DNA of 64,000 bases, taken from the NCBI RefSeq assembly GCF_003148475.1, contig NZ_QGGG01000001.1:62001-126000 (forward strand). The letters are read 5' to 3'. Numbering within the stretch: the stretch's first letter is position 1; each line of letters begins with the position of its first letter. The notes below the pieces were generated by a model. It saw nothing but the letters and a program-made list of their open reading frames with translations. It was not told the DNA's origin and searched no databases. This document shows, one piece after another, positions 9,436-19,436 of the stretch. A program made the translations under genes and the position numbers. The stretch is from Pseudaminobacter salicylatoxidans. GTDB lineage: Bacteria > Pseudomonadota > Alphaproteobacteria > Rhizobiales > Rhizobiaceae.

Positions 9436-9762
9436 TTCGCTGTACCTTCCCGACTTGCTGGCGAAAAAAGAGAGGCCCCAAAAGGGTGCAAGGCCGTTTT
9501 GCCTAGGGTTGAATGCGGCCATTTTCAGGCGGGGGCTTATCACGATCGGTGATTGTCGAGCCAATGCAGAATTTGCCGCGGGTTATGCAGTTTTTGCATT
9601 TCTTCCGCTGCGTGATGGCTGTTGCAGGCCATCCGATGCGCATTCGGAATGAAAAATCACCGAAATCGCATTTGCTATTTCCCAATCGCAGGTCCACTTA
9701 AATGGCCCGCACGCGGACTCAGGCGTCCGCCTTCCCATCATGTGCAAAAGGTTTTCCAGTCG
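9436..9762. promoter_or_regulatory. Divergent promoter region, peptide importer / dipeptidase
   Basis: These 327 bases separate the divergent importer operon and the dipeptidase gene and must hold both promoters. A short palindrome ATCAC-gatcg-GTGAT lies at 9539-9553 and could be an operator. The 3' half is AT-richer than its surroundings. No regulator gene lies next to it and no coding frame looks real. Confidence 0.45.
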
Positions 9763-10803
9763 ATGACGACAGATTCGATCATTCCCGTCTTTGATGGCCA
9801 CAACGACGTTCTGCTGCGTCTGCATATGTCCTCTCAGCCGGACCCGGAAAAGCGTTTTATCGAGGGCGAGAAGGCCGGGCACATCGACCTGCCGCGCGCG
9901 CGCAAGGGCGGGCTGGCAGGCGGGCTTTGCGCCATCTACGTGCCGTCGCCGTCACATGAGCTGGACGCGAATGGCGACTACCCGACGCCGAGCCATACGG
10001 ACGCACTGAACACAACGCTGGCTATGGCATCGCTTCTGGCGCGCATCGAGCGCAAGTCGGGAGGCGCCCTGCGCATCTGCCGTACGGCCGGCGATATCCG
10101 CGCCGCAATGGCTGCAGGCGCCTTTGCCTCGGTGTTGCACATCGAGGGTGCGGAAGCGGTTGGGCCCGATCTCGATGAGCTTTATGTGCTGCATCAGGCG
10201 GGTTTGCGCACGTTGGGCCCGGTCTGGAGCCGTCCCAACATCTTTGCCTACGGCGTACCGTTCCGTTTCCCCAGTTCGCCCGATATCGGCGCTGGCCTAA
10301 CCGACAGTGGCAAGGCGCTGATCCACGCCTGCAACGAGTTGAAGATCATGATCGACCTGTCGCATATGAACGAGCAGGGCTTCTGGGACATCGCCGCCAT
10401 TTCCGACGCGCCGCTGGTCGCGTCGCATTCCAATGCCCATGCGTTGTGTCCGCACAGCCGCAATCTCACCGACAAGCAGCTGGACGCCATCAGGGATACG
10501 GGCGGGCTGGTCGGCCTGAATTTCGGCGTCTCCTTCTTCCGCGAGGACGGACAGAAGAATCCGGACACCGCCGTGGAAGGTCTGGTGCGGCATGTCGATT
10601 ACATCGCCGAGCGCATCGGCATTGAGCATGTGGCGCTGGGTTCCGATTTCGACGGCACGACCATACCCGCAGCGATGCGTCACGCCGGCGACCTGCAGAT
10701 CCTGGTCGAAGCCCTTCGCAAGGCAGGCTATGACGATGCCGCCCTGCGCAAGATCGGCCATGAGAACTGGATCGACGTGCTGGAGCGCAGTTGGGCAAGC
10801 TGA
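9763..10803 (+). CDS. M19 (renal-type) membrane dipeptidase family protein
   Basis: This is a zinc dipeptidase of the amidohydrolase superfamily (346 aa). The binuclear metal site is visible: DGHNDVLLRL near the N-terminus (H-x-D), HIEGAEA with the bridging glutamate, and later histidines at SHSNAHALCPHSRNL. The family pattern LGSDFDGTTIP is also present. M19 enzymes hydrolyse dipeptides and accept a D-residue at the C-terminal side. I chose ATG 9763 (MTTDSIIPVFDGHND), which has an AAAGG upstream; the frame is open to 9622 but that part has no family similarity. It is divergent from the peptide importer and probably processes the imported dipeptides. Confidence 0.88.
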   Translation: MTTDSIIPVFDGHNDVLLRLHMSSQPDPEKRFIEGEKAGHIDLPRARKGGLAGGLCAIYVPSPSHELDANGDYPTPSHTDALNTTLAMASLLARIERKSGGALRICRTAGDIRAAMAAGAFASVLHIEGAEAVGPDLDELYVLHQAGLRTLGPVWSRPNIFAYGVPFRFPSSPDIGAGLTDSGKALIHACNELKIMIDLSHMNEQGFWDIAAISDAPLVASHSNAHALCPHSRNLTDKQLDAIRDTGGLVGLNFGVSFFREDGQKNPDTAVEGLVRHVDYIAERIGIEHVALGSDFDGTTIPAAMRHAGDLQILVEALRKAGYDDAALRKIGHENWIDVLERSWAS

Positions 10804-10825
10804 GCCGCGTGCCCGGTAAAGCGCT

Positions 10826-12136
10826 TCAGGTCGCGGCTGGCGCTTCCGAAAGCCATCCGCCGGTGAAGCCGGCACGCCGCAGCCCGGTCATCAGATAGGA
10901 GCAGCGCCGCATCCAGTCCCACGGCTTGCCGGTCAGGTAGTTCTCGATCATCAGCACGATCGGCCCCTGGTTCAGGCCGTAGTGCCATGGCGAGACCCAG
11001 CCATAGGGATGGCCCGCCTTGTAAGGGTAGGTCGGGTTGAAGGTCGCCTTGAAGCCGTACGGGTTCTTGCGCTTCAGCTTCAGGTCATGGATGAAATGGT
11101 CGATGGCCGGCAGCACGATTTTCGGCGCGAAGGGAAGGGAGGCGACCACCGCCCAGGGCGCTATGGTGCCGTCGTCGGGGCCGAAAGGCACGCCGCGTCC
11201 TACATAGTCGTAGAACTGGCGGGTGATGCCGTTTACTTTCAGCGTCGCCGGTCCCGGACCGTCGGTCGCGGTGATGCCCCAGCAATGTTCGCCGTAATGG
11301 GCAAAGCCAAGTGGATTGTCGATGGCGTAGCGCTGCTGGATGATGGTGGCGCGGCGACTGTTTTCGAAGTAGTCGAGCTCTTTTTCGCGCATCGGCGCGT
11401 CCTGGATTCCACGAAAATCGACCCAGATATGCGAAAGCTGATGGGTGAACAGCGGCCCCGAATAGAGATAGTCGAAGCCATAGAAGTGCTTCCATTCATA
11501 GGTCGAGGCCCAGGCTGTGTAGCTTTCTTCGGGCAGGGGGAAGGTTGGCGAACCCAGTCCCAGGAAATAAAGCAGCAGCGCCTCGTCATAGCCTTCCCAG
11601 CGATACGCGATGAATCCGGTTTCCGGTCGCCAGCCATGGGTCACGGTAGCGCCGCCGTTCAGGGCCCATTGCCAGTCGGCACGGCGGTAGAGTGCATCGG
11701 CCAGTGTGCGGATTTGCTTTTCGTCGGCGGTGTCGCGGTCGAAATACATCGCTGCGGTCAGCCCGCCAGCCAGCAGGAAGGCGCTGTCGATGGTGGAAAG
11801 CTCGCAATTCCAGGCGCGGCGCCCGGTCTCCATGTCGAGGAAATGATAGAAAAAGCCGCGATAGCCCGTGGCGTCGGGCTCCGGACCTTGTGGGCTTTCC
11901 CAGAAGAAGCGCAGCGTTTTCAGCGTGCGCTCCGCCGCCGCTTCGCGTGTCATCAGACCGCGTTCCACCCCGATCGGATAAGACGCCAGTGCCAGCCCGG
12001 TGGCCGCGATACTGGAAGGGCAGCCGTTCTCGGTCTTGTCGATGATCAACCCATTGCGCGGGCTGGCCTCATGCAGGAAATAGCTGAACGCCTCGCGCTG
12101 AAGGACCCGCAGTTCGATATCGGCTGACAGCTTCAT
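10826..12136 (-). CDS. Glycoamylase-like protein (GH144-type alpha/alpha barrel)
   Basis: This 436 aa protein matches the glycoamylase-like family, which includes GH144 beta-1,2-glucan enzymes. Typical patterns are NGCPSSIAATGLAL near the start, TGYRGFFYHFLD, and the HQLSHIWVDFRG block, followed by GEHCWGITATDGPG. There is no clear signal peptide, although many relatives are exported. The gene stands alone: convergent with the dipeptidase and 117 bases from the NADH dehydrogenase. A role in beta-glucan turnover is possible because related bacteria make cyclic beta-1,2-glucan, but this is inference. Confidence 0.8.
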   Translation of the reverse strand: MKLSADIELRVLQREAFSYFLHEASPRNGLIIDKTENGCPSSIAATGLALASYPIGVERGLMTREAAAERTLKTLRFFWESPQGPEPDATGYRGFFYHFLDMETGRRAWNCELSTIDSAFLLAGGLTAAMYFDRDTADEKQIRTLADALYRRADWQWALNGGATVTHGWRPETGFIAYRWEGYDEALLLYFLGLGSPTFPLPEESYTAWASTYEWKHFYGFDYLYSGPLFTHQLSHIWVDFRGIQDAPMREKELDYFENSRRATIIQQRYAIDNPLGFAHYGEHCWGITATDGPGPATLKVNGITRQFYDYVGRGVPFGPDDGTIAPWAVVASLPFAPKIVLPAIDHFIHDLKLKRKNPYGFKATFNPTYPYKAGHPYGWVSPWHYGLNQGPIVLMIENYLTGKPWDWMRRCSYLMTGLRRAGFTGGWLSEAPAAT

Positions 12137-12253
12137 GCAAGCATATCCGGCAGCATCATTGCGGTTGCAATAGTAAAAACCATAACGTGCGATATGCGGG
12201 TTCGCCAGGCAATTTCAGGTGTTTGCGCCGTGAAGCCTGGCAGTGCTCGCCGG

Positions 12254-13564
12254 TCACATCCGCTCATCCGTGCGCGTTGCACGCTCGGCCCTGCTTTCCT
12301 GATGGGAACGGCCCTGCGTGATCAGGAGCGCGCTGCGCTGCCCGGTGGTGTGGATCCACAACCAGCTCAGGGCGACTGACAGCCGGTTGCGCACGCCGAT
12401 CAGGAAGAAGATGTGGGCAATGCCCCAAATCCACCAGGCGAGTGCGCCACGCAGCTTCAGCCAGCCGAAATCGATCACCGCAAGCTTCTTGCCGATGGTG
12501 GCGAGATTGCCGGCGTGCTTGTAGCGGAACGGACGGGCCTCCGGCTTGCCGGCCAGCCGGGCCTTGATCGTCCCGGCGATATGACGACCCTGTTGCTTGG
12601 CGGCGGGTGCTATGCCGGGCACGAGGCTTCCATCCGGCGCCTTGACAAAGGCGGTGTCGCCGATGGCGAAGATTTCGGGATGCCCCGGCACGGTCAGGTC
12701 CTGCTCAACCAGGATGCGGCCGGCCCTGTCTGCCGGTGCGTCGAGCCATTCGGCGGCGCGCGAGGCCGCGACGCCGGCCGCCCAGACCAGCGTGGCAGCC
12801 GCCAGCCGCTTGCCACCATAGATGACGCCATCGGCATCGCAGGCGCTCACCGCCTCGCCGAGCACGACCTCGACACCGAGCGAGCGCAACGCCTTCTCGG
12901 CGTAGGCCGAAAGGTCTTCAGGGAAAGCGGGAAGCAGGCGCGGCCCCGCCTCGATCAGCAGGATGCGCGCCTTGGTGGGATCGATGTTGCGATAGTCGCG
13001 CTTCAGCGTCACATGGGCGAGTTCGGCAATCGTGCCGGCCATTTCCACTCCGGTCGGGCCGCCGCCGACGATGACGAAGGTGAGCAGCGCCTGCCGGCGT
13101 TGCGGGTCGGTCTCGCGCTCGGCGCGCTCAAAGGCCATAAGGATGCGCCGGCGCAGTCTGGTGGCGTCTTCGAGCGATTTCAGGCCGGGCGCGGCGTCTT
13201 CCCATTCGTCATGACCGAAATAGGCGTGGCGCGCGCCCGTGGCAAGCACCAGCGTGTCGTAGGCGATCTCGCTGCCGTTTTCGAGGCGCAATACCCGCCG
13301 GGAGGGATCGACATGGACCACCTCGCCGAGCAGCGTCGTGACTTCGGGCCGGTTGGCGAACAGATGGCGGATCGGCCATGCGATTTCCGAGGTCGCCAGC
13401 GAGGCGGTCGCCACCTGATAGAGCAGCGGCTGGAACAGGTGGTGATTGCGCCGGTCGATAACGGTGATGCGCGTGCCGGCGCCTTTCAGATTGCGGATCG
13501 TTTCCAGCCCGCCGAAGCCCGCCCCCACGACCACTACGTGATGGTTCTGCGACGTCTCGTTCAT
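12254..13564 (-). CDS. ndh: Type II NADH dehydrogenase (NDH-2), NAD(P)/FAD oxidoreductase
   Basis: This is a single-subunit, non-proton-pumping NADH:quinone oxidoreductase (436 aa). The N-terminal FAD-binding motif is VVVVGAGFGGLE and the NADH-binding motif is FVIVGGGPTGVEMAGTIAEL. The C-terminal segment around LAWWIWGIAHIFFLIGVRNR is the membrane-anchoring part of the family. I chose ATG 13564 (MNETSQNHH) with AAGGGGG upstream; the frame runs on to 13705 without a better start. It would pass electrons from cytoplasmic NADH to quinone. It is apparently monocistronic. Confidence 0.88.
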   Translation of the reverse strand: MNETSQNHHVVVVGAGFGGLETIRNLKGAGTRITVIDRRNHHLFQPLLYQVATASLATSEIAWPIRHLFANRPEVTTLLGEVVHVDPSRRVLRLENGSEIAYDTLVLATGARHAYFGHDEWEDAAPGLKSLEDATRLRRRILMAFERAERETDPQRRQALLTFVIVGGGPTGVEMAGTIAELAHVTLKRDYRNIDPTKARILLIEAGPRLLPAFPEDLSAYAEKALRSLGVEVVLGEAVSACDADGVIYGGKRLAAATLVWAAGVAASRAAEWLDAPADRAGRILVEQDLTVPGHPEIFAIGDTAFVKAPDGSLVPGIAPAAKQQGRHIAGTIKARLAGKPEARPFRYKHAGNLATIGKKLAVIDFGWLKLRGALAWWIWGIAHIFFLIGVRNRLSVALSWLWIHTTGQRSALLITQGRSHQESRAERATRTDERM

Positions 13565-13765
13565 GCGGCCCCCTTCGGCGACAATTCGCCTGTCGATGCG
13601 CGTACGGGTTGTGAGCTGTCCAGCCGCCATAGATAGCGCGGATGGTGACAGCTTCCGCATGGAAATGTTAGATTTTTCGCAGCACCGCGTCCAGCGGTTG
13701 GGCAAGACGCGGCTTTGCCGGCTGAACGGATGGCGCTTGGCCGGAGCCTCACACCATCCTTTCGA

Positions 13766-16399
13766 TCAGTCGTCCTGGCCGGGGGTGCCGGCGTGATCGC
13801 GTCGGCCCATGATGATTTCGCGCTTGCCGACATGGTTGGGCGCCCCCACCAGTCCTTCCTTCTCCATGCGCTCCACGAGCGAAGCGGCGCGATTGTAACC
13901 GATGCCAAGGCGGCGCTGGATGTAGGAGGTCGAGCACTTCTTGTCGCGCACCACAACCTTCACGGCTTCCTCATAGAGAGTATCGCCGTCCTCGGCCGCG
14001 ACCGATCCCTTGTCGAAGACCGGACCCTGATCGGCCTCGTCCGCCTCTTCTTCCTCGTCGGCGGTAACCGTTTCGAGATATTCGGGCCGTCCCTGCGTCT
14101 TGAGATGCGCAACGACCTGCTCGACTTCCTCGTCGGACACGAAAGGACCGTGGACGCGCGCGATGCGCCCGCCGCCGGCCATGTGCAGCATGTCGCCCTG
14201 TCCGAGCAGTTGCTCGGCGCCTTGCTCGCCCAGAATGGTGCGGCTGTCGATTTTCGAGGTCACCTGGAAGGAGATGCGCGTCGGGAAATTCGCCTTGATC
14301 GTGCCGGTGATGACGTCCACGGACGGACGCTGGGTGGCCATGATCAGATGGATCCCGGCGGCGCGCGCCATCTGCGCCAGACGCTGGATCGCGCCTTCGA
14401 TCTCCTTGCCGGCGACCATCATCAGGTCGGCCATCTCGTCGACGATGACGACGATGTAAGGCATCGGTGCCAGATCGATTTCCTGCTCCTCGAACAGTGG
14501 CTCGCCAGTGCCCTTCTCGAAGCCGGCCTGCACCTGCATGATCACCGTTTCGCCCTTGTCGCGGGCCGCGGCTGCGCGCTGGTTGTAGCCGTCGATGTTG
14601 CGCACGCCGAGCCGCGCCATCTTGCGATAGCGATCCTCCATCTCGCGCACGGCCCATTTCAGCGCCGTCACGGCCTTCTTGGGGTCCGTGACCACAGGGG
14701 TCAGCAGGTGCGGGATGCCGTCATAGACGGAAAGTTCGAGCATCTTGGGATCGACCATGATGAGCCGGCATTCCTCCGGCTTCAGCCGGTAAAGCAGCGA
14801 CAGGATCATGGTGTTGATGGCGACCGATTTACCCGAGCCGGTGGTGCCGGCCACCAGCAGATGCGGCATCTTGGCAAGCTCGGCGATGACAGGCTCGCCG
14901 CCGATGGTCTTGCCCAGCCCCAGCGCCAGCTTGGCATTGCTGTTGCGGAAGCCGTCGGATTCGATCAGTTCGCGGAAATAGACGGTCTCGCGCGTTTCGT
15001 TGGGCAGTTCGATGCCTATGACGTTGCGGCCGGGAACGACAGCCACGCGCGCCGAGATAGCCGACATGGAGCGCGCGATGTCGTCGGCAAGGCCGATGAC
15101 GCGCGAAGATTTCACGCCCGGCGCCGGCTCGAATTCATAAAGCGTGACGACCGGGCCGGGGCGCACATGAATGATCTCGCCCTTGACGCCGAAATCCTCC
15201 AGCACGCTTTCCAGAAGGTCGGCGTTCTGCTCCAGCCGCTCCTGCGACATGTAGAAGCCCTGACCCGCCGGTGGCTCCTGCAGAAGCTCTTCGGAGGGAA
15301 ATTCGTACGTGTCACCGGAGGCGACGCGCACGACCTTGCCCGACATGGGTAGCGACGGCGCGCGCGGCGCGGGCATCGTGATCTCAACGCTTCTGGCCGC
15401 AGGCGCTGCGTCATTGGCGGCCACCAGTGGCGCGGCTTCGACCTCTTGCGGCGTGCTTTCCACCGGAGCTTCCGCGAGCTTCGCGGGCTCGGCCACGAGA
15501 GGTTCTTCAACCGCCACGGGCACCATTTCCGGAGTGTCGGGAACAGCCGGCTGGTTCGCGTGGCATTCGATGATGCGGTAGAGCGCCGTGATTTCGCTTG
15601 TCGACGCCCGGCGCGCCTCGGGTCTCCGTGCCGCGAAGGTTGCAGGCGACAGGGGAGCTGGAGCCACTACAGGGGAAATTCGCGTGGACGAAAACGGTCG
15701 CGCGGGCGGCAGGCTGGGGGTGGTATCCGGTGCGCCCAGTTCGAAGAAGGCATGATCGGACAGATAGGACCAGCGGGAATCGATCCGGGCGGCTGGCGTC
15801 GGCCGTATGACGGGCTGCACCGACGCAGGAGGCGTGGTTGCTGCTGCCGGGCTCGCCGCCGGCTGGGCCACCGAAGGCAGAACCTGCGCGGTCTCGACTA
15901 CGCGGCTCAGCGACGGATGCGTAGCGGTATGCGTCGGCCGCGCGGGGCTCGTCCGTTCGGTGCGATAAGTCTGGACGCCTGCAGCAATCGCTGGCCGGAC
16001 AGGCGCCGGAACCGGTTGGGACGAAGCCGTTGCGGGCGTGCCGAACCGCCCAGCCGAAGCTGCACCGGTGGTCGCCATTGCGCGTGCGTCCGGGCCGGCA
16101 GCGGTTTCGCTTTGGCCGTTGGCATCCTCAGGCGTGCGTCGCTTCATGAGGTCGCGCTCGGGCGTGCGGGTGAAGCGGACATTGGGCGCCAGGAAAAAAT
16201 GATTCTGCAAAGTAGAGTGCGTGAAATAGCCCTCAGCCCCGGCTGCCTGCGCTGCAGCGCTGGGCTGGACACCGGAATTGCCGTTGGAAACCATTGCCTG
16301 CTGCAACGACTCGCTGACCGAAGGGCGTACCTCTTCGAAATGATCCGCCTCTTCCCCATGGGGAGCGAAGGACGAAAAATTGGCTCGAGGAAAATTCAT
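13766..16399 (-). CDS. FtsK/SpoIIIE-family DNA translocase without membrane segments
   Basis: This 877 aa protein has the full FtsK motor: alpha domain from about residue 400, a RecA-like domain with Walker A ([17 protein letters not shown]) and Walker B ([14 protein letters not shown]), and a C-terminal winged-helix gamma domain ([21 protein letters not shown]). The first 390 residues are rich in Pro, Ala and Thr and look disordered. They contain none of the four transmembrane helices normal in FtsK. ATG 16399 has only a weak ribosome site. It may be a soluble paralogue beside a membrane-bound FtsK elsewhere, or the sole FtsK with an unusual N-terminus. The motor assignment is firm and the cell-division role is inferred. 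Confidence 0.88.
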   Translation of the reverse strand: MNFPRANFSSFAPHGEEADHFEEVRPSVSESLQQAMVSNGNSGVQPSAAAQAAGAEGYFTHSTLQNHFFLAPNVRFTRTPERDLMKRRTPEDANGQSETAAGPDARAMATTGAASAGRFGTPATASSQPVPAPVRPAIAAGVQTYRTERTSPARPTHTATHPSLSRVVETAQVLPSVAQPAASPAAATTPPASVQPVIRPTPAARIDSRWSYLSDHAFFELGAPDTTPSLPPARPFSSTRISPVVAPAPLSPATFAARRPEARRASTSEITALYRIIECHANQPAVPDTPEMVPVAVEEPLVAEPAKLAEAPVESTPQEVEAAPLVAANDAAPAARSVEITMPAPRAPSLPMSGKVVRVASGDTYEFPSEELLQEPPAGQGFYMSQERLEQNADLLESVLEDFGVKGEIIHVRPGPVVTLYEFEPAPGVKSSRVIGLADDIARSMSAISARVAVVPGRNVIGIELPNETRETVYFRELIESDGFRNSNAKLALGLGKTIGGEPVIAELAKMPHLLVAGTTGSGKSVAINTMILSLLYRLKPEECRLIMVDPKMLELSVYDGIPHLLTPVVTDPKKAVTALKWAVREMEDRYRKMARLGVRNIDGYNQRAAAARDKGETVIMQVQAGFEKGTGEPLFEEQEIDLAPMPYIVVIVDEMADLMMVAGKEIEGAIQRLAQMARAAGIHLIMATQRPSVDVITGTIKANFPTRISFQVTSKIDSRTILGEQGAEQLLGQGDMLHMAGGGRIARVHGPFVSDEEVEQVVAHLKTQGRPEYLETVTADEEEEADEADQGPVFDKGSVAAEDGDTLYEEAVKVVVRDKKCSTSYIQRRLGIGYNRAASLVERMEKEGLVGAPNHVGKREIIMGRRDHAGTPGQDD

Positions 16400-16501
16400 G
16401 GGAACCTACACTCTCAGACTCGGGCGGTGGGACGTCCCCAGCAATAGGAAGCGAGTGGTTAACAGTTCCCTTTTATGGCCTGTCCAAAGGGTGTGGCGAT
16501 T

Positions 16502-16539
16502 TTGCCGCCCGGCCATTTTTCGCAATAACCGGGCGGCAA
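16502..16539 (-). terminator. Stem-loop downstream of copA
   Basis: An 11-base perfect inverted repeat (TTGCCGCCCGG / CCGGGCGGCAA) with a 16-base loop lies 8 bases after the copA stop. There is no real T-run. It probably ends copA transcription before the ftsK promoter, which must lie within 16400-16547. Confidence 0.6.
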
Positions 16540-16547
16540 TTGTCTCA

Positions 16548-19037
16548 TTACGCCGTCGCGTGCGCTGGCGCGCGGAAGCGTTTCAGCCGCAGGGCGTTGC
16601 CCAGCACGAAGACGCTCGACAGCGCCATGGCGCCGGCCGCCAGCATCGGCGAAAGCAGCGTGCCGCTGATCGGATAGAGCACGCCTGCGGCAACTGGGAT
16701 CAGGCTCGCATTGTAGGCAAAGGCCCAGAACAAGTTTTGCCGGATATTGGTGATGGTTGCCCGAGACAGGGCGATCGCATTGGTCACGCCCAGGAGGTCG
16801 CCCGACATCAGCACCACGTCGGCGCTTTCTATCGCGATGTCCGTTCCGGTGCCGACGGCCACGCCTATGTCCGCCTCGGCCAGTGCCGGCGCATCGTTGA
16901 TGCCGTCGCCCACGAAGGTCACGGTGCGGCCCCCGGCGCGCAGGCGCTTGACTGCCTCGATCTTGCCGTCAGGCAGGACTTCCGCAACCACTTCGTCAAT
17001 GCCGAGTTGGGCGGCGATCGCTTCCGCCGTGCGGCGGTTGTCGCCGGTGATCATGGCCACCTTGAGGCCCATATCGTGCAGCGCACGGATGGCCTGCAAC
17101 GTGGTCGGCTTGATCGGATCGGCCACGGCGATGATCGCGGCGAGCTTGCCGTCGATGGCCGCATAAAGCGGCGTCCGCGCTTTGCGGCCAAGGCGCTGGC
17201 TCGTTTCGGAGAAGTGCTGCACGCTGATGCCGAGCTTTTCCATATAGCGGTCGGCACCGACAGCGACGCGATGCTTCCCGACCGTGGCGCTGACGCCAAA
17301 GCCCGGAACGGCCTCGAAGCCGTTCGCGCTGCCGATGGCGAGCCCATCCTCTTGCGCCGCCGCAACGATGGCAGCGGCCACCGGATGCTCCGATTGCCCT
17401 TCCACCGCGGCGACCAGTGCAAGCACGTCGTCGCGATCGAAGCCTTCGGCGACTTCGAGGTCGGTCAGCGCCGGCTTACCGGCGGTCAGCGTACCGGTCT
17501 TGTCGAATGCGACGACCTCCGTGGACCGCAGCGATTGCAGCGCCTCGCCATTGCGGAACAGCACGCCAAGCTCGGCCGCGCGGCCGGTGCCGACCATGAT
17601 CGAGGTCGGCGTCGCCAGTCCCATGGCGCATGGGCAGGCGATGATGAGCACGGCCACTGCGTTGACGAGCGCGAAGGTGAGAGCAGGTTCGGGGCCGACG
17701 ACCAGCCAGATGAGGAAGGTCAGCGCTGCGGCGGCCATGACGGCGGGCACGAACCAGGCCGTAATCTCGTCCACCAGTGCCTGGATCGGCAGCTTGGACC
17801 CTTGGGCGGTTTCCACCATGCGGATGATCTGGGCAAGCAGCGTGTCGGCGCCCACCTTGGTGGCGCGATAGGTGAAGCTACCGGTCTTGTTGATCGTGCC
17901 GCCGATGACTTCAGCGCCTTCGCCCTTGCTGACGGGAACCGGTTCGCCGGAAATCATGGATTCGTCGACAAAGGATGATCCCGAAAGCACAATCCCGTCC
18001 ACCGGAACCTTGTCGCCGGGGCGCACCTGCACGACATCGCCGGTAACGACTTCATCAAGCGGGATGTCCACGAAAGCCCCGCCGCGCTCCACGCGGGCGG
18101 ATTTCGCCTGGAGGCCCATCAGCCGCTTGATCGCCTCGCTGGTGCGGCCCTTGGCCCTGGCTTCAAGCAGGCGACCGAGCAGGATCAGCGTGATGATCAC
18201 TGCGGAGGCCTCGAAATAGACATTCGCCGTGCCGGCCGGCAGCAGGTCGGGCGCGAAGGTGGCAATCACCGAATAGGCCCAGGCGGCGGTAGAGCCCAGA
18301 ACCACGAGCGAATTCATTTCGGGGGCGAAACGCAGCAGTGCCGGCACGCCGCTCCTGTAGAAGCGCAGGCCGGGTCCGAACTGCACGATCGTCGCCAGTA
18401 CGAAGAAGAAAATGTAGAGCGGCTGGCGGCCGATATTCATCAGCAACCAGTGGTGCAGCGCCGGGAAGATATGAGAGCCCATCTCCAGCACGAAGATCGG
18501 CAGGGTCAATGCCGCGGCGATGCCGAGGTCGCGCTTCAGCCGGACCAACTCGCGGTTGCGGGCTTCCTCACGGCTGTCAGCGCCGGTGTCGGCGGCCTTT
18601 TGCCGGGTGGGACGCGGCTCATAGCCAGCCTTGCGGATGGCGGCGTCGATTGCCGCGCGCGATGTCGTGCCAAGGGTTTCGACAGCGGCGCTCTCGGTGG
18701 CGAGATTGACCGATGCCTTGAGCACGCCTGGAACGGCCGAAATGGCACGCTCCACCCGGCGTACGCAGGAGGCGCAGGTCATGCCGTCGATCTCGACCTG
18801 CATCGTCGCAAGCGGTACGTCATAGCCAGCGTCACGGATCGCGGCGACGATGGCGTCAGGATCCACGTTTTCGTCTAAAGCCACGTCGGCGCTTTCCGTG
18901 GCAAGGTTTACCGTCGCCGAGTTCACCCCGGGAACCTTGGCGATAGCTTTCTCGACGCGGCGCACGCAGGAGGCGCAGGTCATCCCTTCAACTGGGAAAC
19001 TGTGTCGGGCTGAAACGGTGTGATCAGAAACGTCCAT
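16548..19037 (-). CDS. copA: Copper-exporting P-type ATPase CopA
   Basis: This P1B-type ATPase (829 aa) exports Cu(I) from the cytoplasm. It has two N-terminal metal-binding domains, each with GMTCASC. The membrane metal site CPC lies in [11 protein letters not shown], the phosphorylation motif is DKTGTLTAG, the actuator loop is ISGEPV and the hinge is [16 protein letters not shown]. The start ATG 19037 is supported by the promoter: the only upstream alternative, GTG 19070, falls on the -10 element of the CueR-type promoter and could not be transcribed from it. The copper chaperone gene copZ is divergent, 185 bases away. Confidence 0.95.
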   Translation of the reverse strand: MDVSDHTVSARHSFPVEGMTCASCVRRVEKAIAKVPGVNSATVNLATESADVALDENVDPDAIVAAIRDAGYDVPLATMQVEIDGMTCASCVRRVERAISAVPGVLKASVNLATESAAVETLGTTSRAAIDAAIRKAGYEPRPTRQKAADTGADSREEARNRELVRLKRDLGIAAALTLPIFVLEMGSHIFPALHHWLLMNIGRQPLYIFFFVLATIVQFGPGLRFYRSGVPALLRFAPEMNSLVVLGSTAAWAYSVIATFAPDLLPAGTANVYFEASAVIITLILLGRLLEARAKGRTSEAIKRLMGLQAKSARVERGGAFVDIPLDEVVTGDVVQVRPGDKVPVDGIVLSGSSFVDESMISGEPVPVSKGEGAEVIGGTINKTGSFTYRATKVGADTLLAQIIRMVETAQGSKLPIQALVDEITAWFVPAVMAAAALTFLIWLVVGPEPALTFALVNAVAVLIIACPCAMGLATPTSIMVGTGRAAELGVLFRNGEALQSLRSTEVVAFDKTGTLTAGKPALTDLEVAEGFDRDDVLALVAAVEGQSEHPVAAAIVAAAQEDGLAIGSANGFEAVPGFGVSATVGKHRVAVGADRYMEKLGISVQHFSETSQRLGRKARTPLYAAIDGKLAAIIAVADPIKPTTLQAIRALHDMGLKVAMITGDNRRTAEAIAAQLGIDEVVAEVLPDGKIEAVKRLRAGGRTVTFVGDGINDAPALAEADIGVAVGTGTDIAIESADVVLMSGDLLGVTNAIALSRATITNIRQNLFWAFAYNASLIPVAAGVLYPISGTLLSPMLAAGAMALSSVFVLGNALRLKRFRAPAHATA

Positions 19038-19070
19038 AGCAATATGCCCCTGATTTGAACGACTGGACAC

Positions 19071-19101
19071 AAAATAGGGCTTCCAGCAACTGGAAGGTCA
19101 A
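19071..19101 (-). promoter_or_regulatory. CueR-type copper promoter of copA
   Basis: Read on the minus strand there is a -35 TTGACC (19101-19096), a 19-base spacer and a -10 TATTTT (19076-19071). The spacer holds the dyad CTTCCAGTTGCTGGAAG. A 19-base spacer with a CCTTCC-type dyad is the hallmark of promoters controlled by the MerR-family copper sensor CueR. No cueR gene lies in the window. Confidence 0.85.
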
Positions 19102-19148
19102 CGGGGCTTTTCATTTTTTCTTGTCGCCGAAAATCCTGAAGGGAACGC

Positions 19149-19179
19149 TTGACCTTCCAGTGGCTGGAAGCACCACATT
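19149..19179 (+). promoter_or_regulatory. CueR-type copper promoter of copZ
   Basis: A second copy of the element faces copZ: -35 TTGACC (19149-19154), the dyad CTTCCAGTGGCTGGAAG and a 19-base spacer ending at a weak -10 (CACATT). It differs from the copA box at one base in the dyad centre. The better -10 of copA suggests a stronger copA promoter. Confidence 0.8.
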
Positions 19180-19222
19180 GCGTGGGCGGCGCGGTTGCCG
19201 CCATACCGATCGAGGACATGAA

Positions 19223-19417
19223 ATGCTGAAACTGAAACTTCCCGACATGACCTGCGGACATTGCGCGGGTGTCGTCACCAAGGCCGTGCAGGACGTCGAT
19301 GCCGATGCGCGCATCGATATCGACCTCGCGACGCAAACGGTCTCGATCGAAACCTCCGCCGATTCGGGCAAGGTCGCGCAGGCGCTCGACATGGCGGGCT
19401 ATCCGGTCGAAGCGTAA
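19223..19417 (+). CDS. copZ: Copper chaperone CopZ-like, HMA domain
   Basis: This 64 aa protein is a single heavy-metal-associated domain with the copper motif MTCGHC at residues 9-14 (family pattern MTCxxC). Such chaperones carry Cu(I) to CopA. I chose ATG 19223 (MLKLKLPDMTC), preceded by CGAGGA. The frame is open to 19055, but that part runs through the two CueR promoters. It is divergent from copA and probably co-induced by copper. Confidence 0.93.
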   Translation: MLKLKLPDMTCGHCAGVVTKAVQDVDADARIDIDLATQTVSIETSADSGKVAQALDMAGYPVEA

Positions 19418-19436
19418 CACTTGCAAAAGGCACCTG

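Noticed and set aside
19055-19222. 56-codon N-terminal extension of CopZ
   Set aside because: This part overlaps both CueR-type promoters and shows no similarity to HMA proteins. The ATG at 19223 with CGAGGA upstream gives a normal CopZ length.
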